This document shows, piece by piece, positions 47,086 through 56,614 of a DNA stretch of 64,000 nt. Both the position numbers and the translations under genes were made by a program. The DNA is from Anaerobacillus sp. CMMVII. GTDB taxonomy: Bacteria; Bacillota; Bacilli; Bacillales; Anaerobacillaceae. Position 1 is the first letter of the stretch; every line of letters begins with the position of its first letter. The notes below the pieces were generated by a model. It had not been told where the DNA came from and searched no databases. It was given only the letters and a program-made list of their open reading frames with translations. The DNA lies in NCBI RefSeq assembly GCF_025377685.1, contig NZ_JACEHK010000002.1:496001-560000 (forward strand), read 5' to 3'.

Positions 47086-48480
47086 TTACGCTGTGCTCTC
47101 ATTCGTATTTTGTGAGCCTTTTGATAATCGGATCGTCTTATATATGTTCACGATAAAAAATATTTGAGCGCCAAACATTAAGGTTCCACCGATTGCTCTT
47201 ATCCAAAAGAAAGGCCTCATGGCAACTAACATTTCCACAAACTGTAATCCATATTGGGCACCTTCAATCCAGGCAAAGCCCTCAAAAACACCAGCCGTCC
47301 AAGTGCTAAACGTGAAGAGCAGAAGTCCGATGGTTGATAACCAATAATGTGTTTCCATTAATCTTTGTGAGTAAATATTTTGATAAGTAATTTTCGGAAT
47401 AGTATAGTACATCATCGCAAATGCGACATATGAAAATGCACCGAAAACAGGTAAGTGAGCATGCCCTGGTACCCAGTCGGTAAATTTGACGATAGAACTT
47501 GGCCCTTGTAAAGATTGGAACGGGCCTTGAAGACAGGTAATTAAATAGAAAATCGCTCCAGAAACTAGAAATTTTAGTGGAGTATTATGGGCGACAACAT
47601 GCCACTTTCCTTTCATTGTTCCAAATACATTAGCTAATACAGCCCACACAGGAATGATTAATAGTACAGATGGAATAATTCCAGCTTTCATTAACCAAAG
47701 AGGGATAGGCCCGTTTTGGAGATGGTGAGGACCATTCCATACATAAAAAGTTGCAATTGTCCAAAAGCCAATTAAAGATAAACGGTGACTATATAATGGA
47801 TTTTTCGAAAGATAGGGTAATAGATAGTATATTAATCCGACACCAACTGTTGTAAACCAAAGCCCGATGACATTATGACCATAGAACCAAAATATTAAAA
47901 ACTGTGGTACACCAGACAAGAGTTTATAGGGTAAGTTTCCTATAATATACAAGCCGGGCAACCAGATAAGAGAGCCCATAAAGTACCATAGACTCACATA
48001 TAATTGTTTTTCGTTGCGTTGAGCAATGGTTGTAAAGCAAATTAACGCTAAGGTGACCACTCCTAAAACGACGAGAATATCGATCCATAACGGCCATTCA
48101 GCATATTCAGCAACTGTCGTGTATCCTAGTGTCAAGGCAATAGAACCCACAATGATGATAAAGTTCCATGCATAAGCTAAATAGACTGCCAATTTTGGAA
48201 AAGCGAGTTGATTTCTACATAGTTTCGGGATAACATAAAATAGAGCAGCAATATTGGCCATTGATAACCAACCAAACAGTAACATATTTGTGTGAATTGG
48301 CCGTATTCTGCCAAATTGCAGGTAAACTTGTAAGGGTCCCCAGACCAAGAAATTTGGCCAAATAAATTTTAATGCTAATATAAGGCCGTATAGCATACCA
48401 ACAACGAGCCATACGAGGGACGAATAGAAAAATATTTTTGTTGGTCTATATATATCGTTGGTAGCTTGTTGTGTGGTCAT
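47086..48480 (-). CDS. ccoN: cbb3-type cytochrome oxidase subunit I (CcoN)
   Basis: 464 residues, about 12 transmembrane helices, haem-copper oxidase superfamily. Ligand regions: RPIHTNMLLFGW (low-spin haem His), FYGHNVIGLWFTTVGVGLIYYL (CuB His and nearby Tyr), WNGPHHLQNGPIP (His-His) and WVPGHAHLPVFGAFSYVAFAMMYY. Start ATG 48480 follows AAAGGAGTGGG; the frame extends further upstream without support. A high-affinity C-family oxidase. First gene of ccoNOP, divergent from fadR. Confidence 0.93.
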   Translation of the reverse strand: MTTQQATNDIYRPTKIFFYSSLVWLVVGMLYGLILALKFIWPNFLVWGPLQVYLQFGRIRPIHTNMLLFGWLSMANIAALFYVIPKLCRNQLAFPKLAVYLAYAWNFIIIVGSIALTLGYTTVAEYAEWPLWIDILVVLGVVTLALICFTTIAQRNEKQLYVSLWYFMGSLIWLPGLYIIGNLPYKLLSGVPQFLIFWFYGHNVIGLWFTTVGVGLIYYLLPYLSKNPLYSHRLSLIGFWTIATFYVWNGPHHLQNGPIPLWLMKAGIIPSVLLIIPVWAVLANVFGTMKGKWHVVAHNTPLKFLVSGAIFYLITCLQGPFQSLQGPSSIVKFTDWVPGHAHLPVFGAFSYVAFAMMYYTIPKITYQNIYSQRLMETHYWLSTIGLLLFTFSTWTAGVFEGFAWIEGAQYGLQFVEMLVAMRPFFWIRAIGGTLMFGAQIFFIVNIYKTIRLSKGSQNTNESTA

Positions 48481-48657
48481 AAATCCCACTCCTTTTGAAA
48501 ATGAATGTACATTGAAACTTGTAATAAAAAGTTGATCGACAATACCCTTACTATTTCCAAAAGTTTTTTCCTTATTCTCCAAAAATTTCATATTCATCAA
48601 GCACTTATTTCTTTAAGGTGATTGACATTAGGAGCCACTTCGACTAAAATTGAATTA

Positions 48658-48675
48658 TGAATGAATGGTCATTCA
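48658..48675. promoter_or_regulatory. FadR-type operator before fadR
   Basis: TGAATGAATGGTCATTCA is a near-perfect palindrome close to the B. subtilis FadR consensus TGAATGAMTAKTCATTCA. It lies 29 bases before the fadR start and 178 before ccoN on the other strand, so autoregulation is likely. Confidence 0.82.
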
Positions 48676-48703
48676 TTATTTTTATAGAAGGTGGGGAAAA
48701 ACT

Positions 48704-49288
48704 TTGGCTAAGCGTAGAGGGCAAAAATATGACCAGATCATTGAAGCGGCAGTAAAGGTTATCGCCCAAAATGGCTATCATCACTCACAAGTCTCAAAAA
48801 TAGCCAAAGAAGCAGGGGTGGCCGATGGGACGATCTATTTGTACTTTAAAAACAAAGAGGATATTCTCGTTTCTTTATTCCAAGAAAAAATGGGTAAATT
48901 TATTCAAAAGATTGAAGATGAATTAGCAGGAGAATCTTCAATTGAGGAGAAATTATTATTATTAATAACTATGCACCTCCAACAATTACAAGCTGACCAC
49001 TCATTAGCAATCGTTACTCAACTAGAGTTACGTCAATCTAACATTGAGTTGCGAAACCGCATAAATGAAGTATTAAGAGGTTATTTAAAGCTGATTGATA
49101 CGATCATTTTACTTGGAATTAAAGAAGGAATTTTTTCAGAAGAGATAGACGTTCGAATTGCAAGACAAATGATCTTTGGTACGATTGATGAAGTTGTCAC
49201 GAACTGGGTCATGAAAGAACATAAGTATAATTTAGTTCAGCTTGCAACATTTATTCACACAATGCTTCTAAATGCTTTAAAGAAGTAG
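48704..49288 (+). CDS. fadR: TetR family fatty-acid degradation regulator FadR
   Basis: 194 residues. N-terminal TetR helix-turn-helix (IIEAAVKVIAQNGYHHSQV, DGTIYLYFKNKEDIL) and a ligand domain. Start TTG 48704 follows AAGGTGGGG. In B. subtilis FadR (YsiA) is released from DNA by long-chain acyl-CoA. Position directly before the enoyl-CoA hydratase gene and the operator in its own promoter support the name. Confidence 0.93.
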   Translation: MAKRRGQKYDQIIEAAVKVIAQNGYHHSQVSKIAKEAGVADGTIYLYFKNKEDILVSLFQEKMGKFIQKIEDELAGESSIEEKLLLLITMHLQQLQADHSLAIVTQLELRQSNIELRNRINEVLRGYLKLIDTIILLGIKEGIFSEEIDVRIARQMIFGTIDEVVTNWVMKEHKYNLVQLATFIHTMLLNALKK

Positions 49289-49525
49289 ACAATGCTCGTT
49301 CAGTAGTACTCATATTGTTTTAGGTTAAAAGTTGGTGCAGTTATGTAGTAAATCTGGCGTGCCTTAGTCATAATCCACCAACAAAAACTTAAAATGATTT
49401 TTTTTGGAAGTAATTTTCTCAATATTCAATTTTGCTGAATTTGTGCAATAATTATTTTACATTCGTACTACTAGGACTTATAGTTTAATAGAATAAGCAT
49501 TGAGTAAAACAAAGGAGTGAGTGAT

Positions 49526-50308
49526 GTGTCAAAGTATCAATTTTTCCTTGTTAAACAGGAGGATCGTATTGCAACAGTTACGATTAATCATCCACCTGCG
49601 AATGCCCTGTCATCCCCGTTGCTTCGTGAATTATCAACAGTGTTTGATGAACTAGAGAGCAATGAGGAAGTGAAAGTCATTGTTTTACACGGACAAGGTA
49701 GATTTTTTGCAGCAGGAGCTGATATCAAAGAATTTACGACTGTGGAGACGGGAGCTGATTTTGCGCAATTAGCAGAGTACGGACAAAAGTTATTTGATCG
49801 AATTGAACAATTTAAAAAGCCCGTTATTGCTGCGATCCATGGAGCTGCCCTAGGCGGAGGCTTAGAACTAGCAATGGCTTGTCATATCAGGCTAGTCTCG
49901 ACAACAACAAAGTTAGGATTACCAGAGTTACAGCTTGGGTTAATTCCAGGTTTTGCTGGTAGTCAAAGGTTACCTCGCTATGTTGGTGTAGCTAAAGCAG
50001 CCGAAATGCTCCTAACAAGCGAACCGATATCTGGAAGTGAAGCTGTGTCTTTAGGTTTAGCTAACCATGCATATAACGAAGAAGAATTAATGGAAAGAGC
50101 TTATGAGTTAGCGAAAAAGCTAACAAAAAAGAGCGCTGTTTCTATGAAATTAGCTCTAGAGTTACTAACGTATGCGAATAACTATCGTTTTGAAGAAGGA
50201 GTAAATAAGGAAGCCGAATTATTTGGAATTGCTTTTGACTCTGAGGATGGTCAAGAAGGGATTAAGGCGTTTATTGAGAAAAGACCACCACAATTTAAGG
50301 ATAGATAG
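49526..50308 (+). CDS. fadB: Enoyl-CoA hydratase
   Basis: 260 residues of the crotonase family. Oxyanion-hole motif RFFAAGADIKEF and AALGGGLELAMACHIR; catalytic Glu pair region LPELQLGLIPGFAGSQRLPR. GTG 49526 is favoured over GTG 49517, which overlaps the SD AAAGGAG. Hydrates trans-2-enoyl-CoA in beta-oxidation. Followed by etfB-etfA as in the B. subtilis lcfA operon. Confidence 0.93.
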   Translation: MSKYQFFLVKQEDRIATVTINHPPANALSSPLLRELSTVFDELESNEEVKVIVLHGQGRFFAAGADIKEFTTVETGADFAQLAEYGQKLFDRIEQFKKPVIAAIHGAALGGGLELAMACHIRLVSTTTKLGLPELQLGLIPGFAGSQRLPRYVGVAKAAEMLLTSEPISGSEAVSLGLANHAYNEEELMERAYELAKKLTKKSAVSMKLALELLTYANNYRFEEGVNKEAELFGIAFDSEDGQEGIKAFIEKRPPQFKDR

Positions 50309-50376
50309 GCTGTATGCGTGAGATGAAATAAAGTCCTAAGAAAAACATTTACTTAAATTTTAAGGAGGTTAAAGCA

Positions 50377-51147
50377 ATGAATATTTTTGTAGTAATGAAA
50401 AGAACCTTCGATACTGAAGAGAAGATTACACTTAGCAATGGTTCCATTAATGAGGATGGGGCAGAATTCATTATTAATCCTTACGATGAATACGCAATTG
50501 AGGAAGCGCTCGTTCTCCGTGAGAAGCATGGTGGGGAAGTCACTGTAGTATCCTTTGGTCAAGAAGCCGTTGAAAAAGAAATTCGAACAGCTTTAGCGAT
50601 GGGTGCAGATAAAGCCATTTTAGTTGACAGCGAAGAGGTTGATGACAAAGATCAATTTACAACTGCAAAGGTATTAGCAACTTTATTAAAGGATAAAGAG
50701 GTTGATATTATTTTAGCAGGAAATGTAGCTGTTGATGGTGGTTCAGGGCAAGTAGGCCCAAGAATTGCAGAAGAACTAGAAATTGCTCACGTGACATCTG
50801 TTACTAAAATTGAGGTTGAAGGTACTGTTGCAACAATTGAACGCGATGTTGAAGGTGATAAGGAAGTAATTGAAGTGTCACTTCCGGTTCTTGTAACAGC
50901 ACAACAAGGACTAAATGAGCCAAGATATCCTTCATTACCTGGAATAATGAAAGCTAAGAAAAAACCGTTAGAGCGACTTGAACTAGATGATTTAGATTTA
51001 GAGGAAGAAGATGTTGAAGCGAAAACAAAGACGGTTGAAATTTACTTACCGCCTAAAAAAGAAGCAGGTAAAATTCTTACAGGTGAAATAGCTGATCAAG
51101 CTAAAGAACTTGTTTCATTATTAAAGACGGAAGCAAAAGTAATTTAA
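50377..51147 (+). CDS. etfB: Electron transfer flavoprotein beta subunit
   Basis: 256 residues. MNIFVVMKRTFDTEEKI start and the AMP-binding segment AGNVAVDGGSGQVGPRIAEEL, then the beta-ETF signature VEGDKEVIEVSLPVLVTAQQ. GGAGG precedes ATG 50377. Carries electrons from acyl-CoA dehydrogenases with EtfA. Confidence 0.96.
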   Translation: MNIFVVMKRTFDTEEKITLSNGSINEDGAEFIINPYDEYAIEEALVLREKHGGEVTVVSFGQEAVEKEIRTALAMGADKAILVDSEEVDDKDQFTTAKVLATLLKDKEVDIILAGNVAVDGGSGQVGPRIAEELEIAHVTSVTKIEVEGTVATIERDVEGDKEVIEVSLPVLVTAQQGLNEPRYPSLPGIMKAKKKPLERLELDDLDLEEEDVEAKTKTVEIYLPPKKEAGKILTGEIADQAKELVSLLKTEAKVI

Positions 51148-51161
51148 CTGGAGGGATTATG

Positions 51162-52139
51162 ATGGCTAGAAAAGTATTAGTTCTTGCTGATGTTCGAGAC
51201 AATTCATTTCGTAATGTTTCTTTTGAGACCATAGCAGCTGCCAAAAGAATTGTAAATGGCGGGGAAGTTGTAAGTGTTCTTTTAGGTGAAAATGTAAGCG
51301 GTTTAACTGGAGAACTCTTTCACTATGGAGCAGATCGAGTGTTGACAGTAGAAAGTAGTAGTTTAAAAGAATACACGTCTGATGCTTATTCCCAAGCCTT
51401 ATTACAAATTATTGATACTGAGGCACCAGATGCAGTATTTATGGGCCATACAGCGGTAGGTAAAGACCTTGCCCCAAGGATTGCGATGAGAAAACAAGCA
51501 GGATTAATTTCAGATGCGATTGATTTAGAAGCAGTCGGTGAAGAAGTAATTTTTACTCGTCCAATATATTCTGGGAAAGCTTTCGAGAAGAAAGTAGTTA
51601 CAGATGGGATTATCTTAGCAACAATTCGTCCTAACAACATTGCTCCTCTTGCTAAAGACGAGTCACGTACAGGAGAAGTAACTGCTATCTCAGTAGATAT
51701 AAAAGACCTTCGTACTACGATTAAAGAAATTGTACGTAAAAGTACAGGTGGAGTAGATTTATCTGAAGCAAAAATTGTTATTGCAGGCGGTCGAGGTGTG
51801 AAAAGCGAAGAAGGTTTTAAAAAGCTTTATGAATTAGCAGACGTCTTAGGAGCAGCAGTTGGTGCTTCACGTGGTGCATGTGATGCCGAGTATTGTGATT
51901 ATTCACTACAAATCGGTCAAACAGGTAAGGTTGTAACACCTGACCTATACATTGCCTTGGGTATTTCAGGTGCAATCCAACATGTGGCAGGTATGTCGAA
52001 CTCCAAATGTATCGTTGCAGTAAACAAAGATCCTGAAGCTACAATTTTTAGCATTGCTGACTATGGTATTGTTGGTGATCTATTTGAAGTATTACCTATT
52101 CTAATAGAGGAATTTAAAAAAGAAGTAGTAAGTTCATAA
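51162..52139 (+). CDS. etfA: Electron transfer flavoprotein alpha subunit
   Basis: 325 residues. N-terminal domain MARKVLVLADVRDNSFRN; C-terminal FAD domain with VIAGGRGVKSEEGFKKL, VGASRGACDAEY, GQTGKVVTPDLYIALGISGAIQH and the terminal NKDPEATIFSIADYGIVGD, the ETF-alpha signature. ATG 51162 is preferred to 51159 for its spacing from GGAGGG. 11-15 bases after etfB, same operon. Confidence 0.97.
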   Translation: MARKVLVLADVRDNSFRNVSFETIAAAKRIVNGGEVVSVLLGENVSGLTGELFHYGADRVLTVESSSLKEYTSDAYSQALLQIIDTEAPDAVFMGHTAVGKDLAPRIAMRKQAGLISDAIDLEAVGEEVIFTRPIYSGKAFEKKVVTDGIILATIRPNNIAPLAKDESRTGEVTAISVDIKDLRTTIKEIVRKSTGGVDLSEAKIVIAGGRGVKSEEGFKKLYELADVLGAAVGASRGACDAEYCDYSLQIGQTGKVVTPDLYIALGISGAIQHVAGMSNSKCIVAVNKDPEATIFSIADYGIVGDLFEVLPILIEEFKKEVVSS

Positions 52140-52146
52140 TAATTTT

Positions 52147-52174
52147 AAGCGGGCCTAGAAAAGGCGCGCTTTTC
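52147..52174 (+). terminator. Terminator after etfA
   Basis: AAGCGGGCC pairs with GGCGCGCTT around TAGAAAA, then TTTT. Confidence 0.75.
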
Positions 52175-52396
52175 TAATTGTCTCATTTCCCGACATTTGG
52201 TAATTTTTGCATCAAATCTAATAAAGTATTTATCATTATGGTACTTAAATCTTACAAAAGGTTGAGAGCTAAGCCTTGGATAAAACACTCTAAAAAAGGG
52301 GAAATTTACACTGAAAGCAATTTTCTAGCTAGCCTCAATGAAATATTGTATAATACTCTATGAGGTAAAATGATGGAATATAGGGAGGATTTAACA

Positions 52397-52711
52397 ATGG
52401 CAATTGTAAACGTAACAGATCAAACTTTTACTAGTGAAACAAGTGAAGGTGTAGTATTAGTAGATTTTTGGGCTCCATGGTGCGGACCTTGTAAAATGAT
52501 TGCACCTGTATTAGAAGAACTTGATGCAGAATTAGGCGGTAAAGCTAAAGTGGTTAAGATTGACGTGGATGAAAATCAAGAAACAGCTGGTAAATTCGGC
52601 GTGATGAGCATTCCAACGTTATTAGTATTCAAAAACGGTGAGGTTGTAGATCAGGTTGTCGGTTTCCAACCTAAAGAAGCGTTAGCTGAACTTTTAAACA
52701 AACACTTATAA
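52397..52711 (+). CDS. trxA: Thioredoxin
   Basis: 104 residues, active site WCGPC in [17 protein letters not shown], cis-Pro in [12 protein letters not shown]. Start ATG 52397 follows GGGAGGA. A good -10 TATAAT is at 52349-52354. Monocistronic between terminators. Confidence 0.97.
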   Translation: MAIVNVTDQTFTSETSEGVVLVDFWAPWCGPCKMIAPVLEELDAELGGKAKVVKIDVDENQETAGKFGVMSIPTLLVFKNGEVVDQVVGFQPKEALAELLNKHL

Positions 52712-52712
52712 T

Positions 52713-52741
52713 AAAAAAGCCACCTGAACGGTGGCTTTTTT
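52713..52741 (+). terminator. Terminator after trxA
   Basis: AAAAAAGCCACC pairs with GGTGGCTTTTTT around TGAAC. Confidence 0.92.
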
Positions 52742-52819
52742 AGTTTAGAGTTATTGAGAGTGTTGCACTTAAGCATTTTCTTTCCAAAACTCTACACTTT
52801 ACACTTTACACTCTAAACT
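52741..52819. repeat. Family A heptad-arm hairpin, copy 9
   Basis: Left arm TAGTTTAGAGTTATTGAGAG; right arm AACTCTACACTTTACACTTT and ACACTCTAAACT. Apex GCACTTAAGC, changed from the usual palindrome. It starts at the end of the trxA terminator. Confidence 0.75.
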
Positions 52820-52869
52820 GTTATAGTTCTTCTAAATATAATATCATCGGTAAAGTGTGGTGATTTGCA

Positions 52870-54642
52870 TTGGAGAAACTAAAAGAGAAATTAGCAATAT
52901 TACCAGATCAGCCTGGTTGTTATTTAATGAAAGATAGGCAAGGGACCACAATATACGTTGGAAAGGCAAAAATTCTAAAAAATAGAGTCCGATCGTATTT
53001 CACTGGTTCACATGATGGGAAAACTCAACTTTTAGTAAGTGAGATTGAGGATTTTGAATATATTATAACCTCTTCAAACTTTGAGGCTTTAATTTTGGAG
53101 CACAATTTAATTAAAAAGTATGATCCGAAATATAATGTTATGTTAAAAGATGATAAAAGCTACCCTTACCTAAAAGTTACTTCAGAGGAACATCCCCGTC
53201 TAATTACAACGCGTAATGTCAAAAAAGATAAAGGTAAGTATTTTGGGCCATATCCAAACGCTGCAGCTGCTAGTGAGACTAAGAAGCTACTTGATCGTTT
53301 ATATCCACTTAGAAAGTGTTCTACAATACCGGATCGAGTCTGTCTGTATTATCATATCAATCAATGCCTCGGACCGTGTATCCAAGATGTAAGTAAAGGT
53401 ACGAACCGTGAGATGGTAGAGGAAATTACTCGATTTTTAAATGGAGGTCATAAAGAAATAAAGAAGAGCCTTATCGCAAAAATGGAGAAAGCTGCAGAAG
53501 CACTTGAATTTGAGCGTGCGAAGGAGTATCGCGATCAAATTCAGCATATTGAAGCTGTCATGGAAAAACAAAAAATGACTATTGCCGATGATATTGATCG
53601 AGATGTCTTTGGGTTTGCCTATGATAAAGGGTGGATGTGTGTACAGGTGTTTTTTGTTCGCCAAGGAAAACTGATAGAACGAGATGTATCGCTGTTTCCT
53701 GTATATCAAGAACCCGATGAAGAGTTTTTAACGTTTTTAGGGCAATTTTATAGTCAAAAAGAGCACCTAAAGCCTAAAGAAATATTCTTACCCAATACAA
53801 TAGATAAGGATCTGGCAAGCGAATTTATTCAAGTTAGAACTGTCCATCCTCAAAAAGGAACAAAGAAAGATCTAGTGGACCTCGCTACCAAAAATGCTGA
53901 TGCCGCTTTAAAAGATAAATTTGCCTTGATTGAACGGGATGAAGCAAAAACCATAAAAGCAATCCAAAACTTAGGAAATGCGTTAAAGATTAAGACACCT
54001 CATGTTATTGAAGCGTTTGATAATTCGAACATTCAAGGTGTTGATCCGGTTTCGGCAATGGTCTCATTTGTGGACGGTAAACCAAATCGAAAAGGGTACC
54101 GTAAATATAAAGTAAAAACAGTCCGCGGCCCTGATGATTACGAATCAATGCGTGAAGTAGTTAGAAGACGTTATTTAAGGCAGCTTAAAGAAGAGTTACC
54201 ATTACCGGACCTCATTGTCATTGACGGTGGTAAAGGACAAATCTCAGCTGCTCAAAGTGTTATTGAAGATGAGCTTGGTCTAGCAATACCTGTATGCGGA
54301 TTAGCGAAAGATGCGAAACATCGAACTTCGCAATTGTTAATGGGAGATCCTCCTGAGGTAATCCCATTAAAAAGGGATTGTCAAGAATTTTATTTACTAC
54401 AAAGGATACAAGATGAAGTCCATCGCTTCGCTATCACCTTTCACCGACAAATCCGAAGTAAAACATTGTTCACTTCTGTTCTCGATGAAGTTGAAGGTGT
54501 TGGCGAAAAACGAAAACAAGCCTTATTGAAGCACTTTGGTTCCGTGAAAAAGATGAAGGAAGCCAACTTAGAAGATTTTCAACAGATTGGCATTCCAGTT
54601 AAAATAGCTCAATCTTTGATGGAAAAACTGAAAGGCAGTTAA
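52870..54642 (+). CDS. uvrC: UvrABC system subunit C
   Basis: 590 residues. N-terminal GIY-YIG nuclease ([19 protein letters not shown], about 15-33), a zinc/cysteine region ([21 protein letters not shown]), UVR motif ([14 protein letters not shown]), the RNase H-like nuclease ([23 protein letters not shown]) and tandem HhH ([19 protein letters not shown]). TTG 52870 start after GTGGTGAT. Makes both incisions in nucleotide excision repair. Confidence 0.96.
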   Translation: MEKLKEKLAILPDQPGCYLMKDRQGTTIYVGKAKILKNRVRSYFTGSHDGKTQLLVSEIEDFEYIITSSNFEALILEHNLIKKYDPKYNVMLKDDKSYPYLKVTSEEHPRLITTRNVKKDKGKYFGPYPNAAAASETKKLLDRLYPLRKCSTIPDRVCLYYHINQCLGPCIQDVSKGTNREMVEEITRFLNGGHKEIKKSLIAKMEKAAEALEFERAKEYRDQIQHIEAVMEKQKMTIADDIDRDVFGFAYDKGWMCVQVFFVRQGKLIERDVSLFPVYQEPDEEFLTFLGQFYSQKEHLKPKEIFLPNTIDKDLASEFIQVRTVHPQKGTKKDLVDLATKNADAALKDKFALIERDEAKTIKAIQNLGNALKIKTPHVIEAFDNSNIQGVDPVSAMVSFVDGKPNRKGYRKYKVKTVRGPDDYESMREVVRRRYLRQLKEELPLPDLIVIDGGKGQISAAQSVIEDELGLAIPVCGLAKDAKHRTSQLLMGDPPEVIPLKRDCQEFYLLQRIQDEVHRFAITFHRQIRSKTLFTSVLDEVEGVGEKRKQALLKHFGSVKKMKEANLEDFQQIGIPVKIAQSLMEKLKGS

Positions 54643-54643
54643 G

Positions 54644-54705
54644 AGTGTAGAGTTTTGAGTTGTTCTGGCAATGTGTCGAAGCAGAGAACATAAACGCTAA
54701 AATCA
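54644..54705. repeat. Family A element, copy 10 (worn right arm)
   Basis: Left arm GAGTGTAGAGTTTTGAGTTG and apex-like TGTCGAAGCA remain; the right arm (AACGCTAAAATCAAATTG) is degraded. Directly follows the uvrC stop. Confidence 0.6.
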
Positions 54706-54710
54706 AATTG

Positions 54711-54736
54711 AAAAGCTGTTGTAAGCAACAACTTTT
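54711..54736 (+). terminator. Terminator after uvrC
   Basis: AAAAGCTGTTG pairs with CAACAACTTTT around TAAG. Confidence 0.7.
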
Positions 54737-54784
54737 CATGGTAAACTCAATCTTAATTAAATATCCAATACTTCAAAAGTTGAA

Positions 54785-55060
54785 GTTGTGGTAGAGGAGC
54801 AAAAACCAAGAGTATGTTATTTAAGGACGATGAGGTCCAGTGAGGATAGCGGAAAGGGGAATTTGCCGAAGTGTAAAGAGAACTCATACCTTTTTATGCT
54901 GGACCTGCATTTAAGAAATGTAGGGCTGTCACACAGTCACCCAAAGATTGTGTGGAGAACTATCTCACGTGTGCGGGAACATTATTTTAGTTTCTATTTG
55001 TTTTGACACAAAAAGTCGAAGCATCAGTGAGGAGTTTTCCTTATTGGTGCTTTTTTTATT
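54785..55060 (+). promoter_or_regulatory. Lysine riboswitch (L box) of lysC
   Basis: The aptamer shows the conserved L-box pieces in order: GTAGAGGAGC, AAGAGTATG, GTGAGGATAGCGGAAAGGGG, TTTGCCGAAGTG, GCTGGACCTGC and GGGCTGTC then AACTATCTCAC. The expression platform is AAGCATCAGTGAGGAG with TTCCTTATTGGTGCTT and a T-run (55014-55058), an attenuator. Lysine binding should cause termination before lysC. Confidence 0.93.
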
Positions 55061-55113
55061 GTTAAGGAAATTATATGTTTTTTCATTTATGGATAAGTTT
55101 AATTATAGTGACA

Positions 55114-55239
55114 GTCTAGCTCTAGCGCCCAGTCCCTCGAGGTCAAATAACCTTCGAGAATAAAAGTGAAAGAGCACACTTTTTTTCTCGAAGAACATTT
55201 GCTTGTCGGGGCTACCCAGGGCGCTTGCGCTTTGTTCTA
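55114..55239. repeat. Family B repeat, copy 4
   Basis: Opens GTCTAGCTCTAGCGCCCAG and closes GGGCGCTTGCGCTTTG. Shares AGAACATTTGCTTG with copy 1, and the flank GGATAAGTTTAATTATAGT with copy 2. It lies between the riboswitch terminator and lysC, so it is part of the lysC leader RNA. Confidence 0.72.
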
Positions 55240-55297
55240 GAAAAATACTACTGAGATAGGTTTGGGAAAAGGAAATTTTAAAAAGGGAGTTGCGAGC

Positions 55298-56533
55298 ATG
55301 GGTTTAGTTGTCCAAAAGTTTGGTGGAACGTCAGTTGGTAGTGTTGAACGAATTAAACATGTTGCAAGTAGGGTAATTGAAACAGTAGAAAAAGGTCACC
55401 AAGTTGTAGTTGTTGTTTCAGCAATGGGGAAATCTACGGATGAATTAGTCAGTTTAGCTAATGGCATTACTGAAAAGCCAAGTAAACGTGAAATGGACAT
55501 GCTATTAAGCACTGGAGAACAAGTGACAATTGCTTTATTATCAATGGCATTACAGGAGAGAGGCTATGAAGCTATATCATTAACAGGGTGGCAAGCGGGG
55601 ATCGTAACTGAGGATTGTCACAGTAATGCAAGGATTACAAGATTTGAGGAAGCGAAAATCAGTAAACATCTGGAGGAAGGTAAAATTGTTATTGTGGCAG
55701 GCTTTCAGGGGTTTAGTGAAGTTGGCGAAATTACGACTTTAGGTAGAGGTGGTTCAGATACCACAGCTGTTGCATTAGCTGCTGGCTTAAAAGCAGATCG
55801 TTGTGACATTTTTACTGACGTAACAGGTGTTTTTACAACGGACCCACGGGTTGTAAAAACTGCGAGGAAGCTAAGCTCAATCTCTTATGATGAGATGCTC
55901 GAATTGGCGAATCTTGGGGCTGGTGTATTGCATCCCCGTGCAGTAGAGTTTGCAAAAAATTATCAAGTAAAATTGACTGTTCGATCTAGTATGGTTGAAG
56001 AAGAAGGAACAATTATTGAGGAGGAAGTATCTGTGGAAGAAAATTTAGTGGTAAGAGGCTTAGCTTTTGAAAGCAATGTAACGAAAATATCTGTTTGTGG
56101 CATGCCAAATGATATTTCAGGATTATCAAATCTTTTTACGACACTAGCGACGAATAATATAAATGTTGATATTATTATTCAAAACGCTATAGCTGCTAGT
56201 GAAAATTCAAATATTTCCTTTTCAATTCTCTCTGAAAAATTAACAGAAACTTTAGATGTACTTGAACAAAACCGTGATCAACTGCGATTTGAGGAAATTC
56301 TTCATGAAACAGGTTTAGCAAAAGTATCGATTGTTGGCTCAGGAATGATTTCTAATCCTGGTGTTGCAGGACAAATGTTTAAAGTGCTCTCTGACAAGGG
56401 TATTTTAATTAAAATGGTTAGTACGTCAGAGATCAAAGTATCTACAGTTGTTGATCAAGTGAATATGGTCAAGGCCGTTGAAGCCTTACATGAAGCATTT
56501 CAATTAGATAATGTAAAAGTTGCAACTGCTTAA
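55298..56533 (+). CDS. lysC: Aspartokinase (lysine-sensitive, aspartokinase II type)
   Basis: 411 residues; first step of lysine/threonine/methionine and diaminopimelate synthesis. Kinase domain [46 protein letters not shown]; two C-terminal ACT domains ([33 protein letters not shown]). ATG 55298 follows AAGGGAG. An internal in-frame start is annotated separately. Control by the lysine riboswitch above fits the lysine-sensitive isozyme. Confidence 0.96.
   Translation: MGLVVQKFGGTSVGSVERIKHVASRVIETVEKGHQVVVVVSAMGKSTDELVSLANGITEKPSKREMDMLLSTGEQVTIALLSMALQERGYEAISLTGWQAGIVTEDCHSNARITRFEEAKISKHLEEGKIVIVAGFQGFSEVGEITTLGRGGSDTTAVALAAGLKADRCDIFTDVTGVFTTDPRVVKTARKLSSISYDEMLELANLGAGVLHPRAVEFAKNYQVKLTVRSSMVEEEGTIIEEEVSVEENLVVRGLAFESNVTKISVCGMPNDISGLSNLFTTLATNNINVDIIIQNAIAASENSNISFSILSEKLTETLDVLEQNRDQLRFEEILHETGLAKVSIVGSGMISNPGVAGQMFKVLSDKGILIKMVSTSEIKVSTVVDQVNMVKAVEALHEAFQLDNVKVATA
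56033..56533 (+). CDS. Aspartokinase II beta subunit, internal in-frame start
   Basis: Inside lysC, GAGGAGG (56018-56024) stands eight bases before GTG 56033 in the lysC frame, at codon 246. In B. subtilis, aspartokinase II is known to have a beta subunit started inside lysC at the same position (Met246). The product would be the ~166-residue ACT region beginning [13 protein letters not shown]. Here the start codon is GTG. Confidence 0.6.
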   Translation: MEENLVVRGLAFESNVTKISVCGMPNDISGLSNLFTTLATNNINVDIIIQNAIAASENSNISFSILSEKLTETLDVLEQNRDQLRFEEILHETGLAKVSIVGSGMISNPGVAGQMFKVLSDKGILIKMVSTSEIKVSTVVDQVNMVKAVEALHEAFQLDNVKVATA

Positions 56534-56543
56534 TAACGAAACA

Positions 56544-56579
56544 AAACGAGCAAATCATCAATTTGATTGCTCGTTTTTT
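56544..56579 (+). terminator. Terminator after lysC
   Basis: AACGAGCAAATCA pairs with TGATTGCTCGTT around TCAATT, then TTTT. Confidence 0.92.
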
Positions 56580-56614
56580 GAAAGATAAGAAGTATTTACG
56601 TTTTCACCACTTGA

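Noticed and set aside
54788-55163. Overlapping short open frames after uvrC
   Set aside because: The sequence is a lysine riboswitch with its attenuator and part of a repeat; no SD or protein family supports coding.
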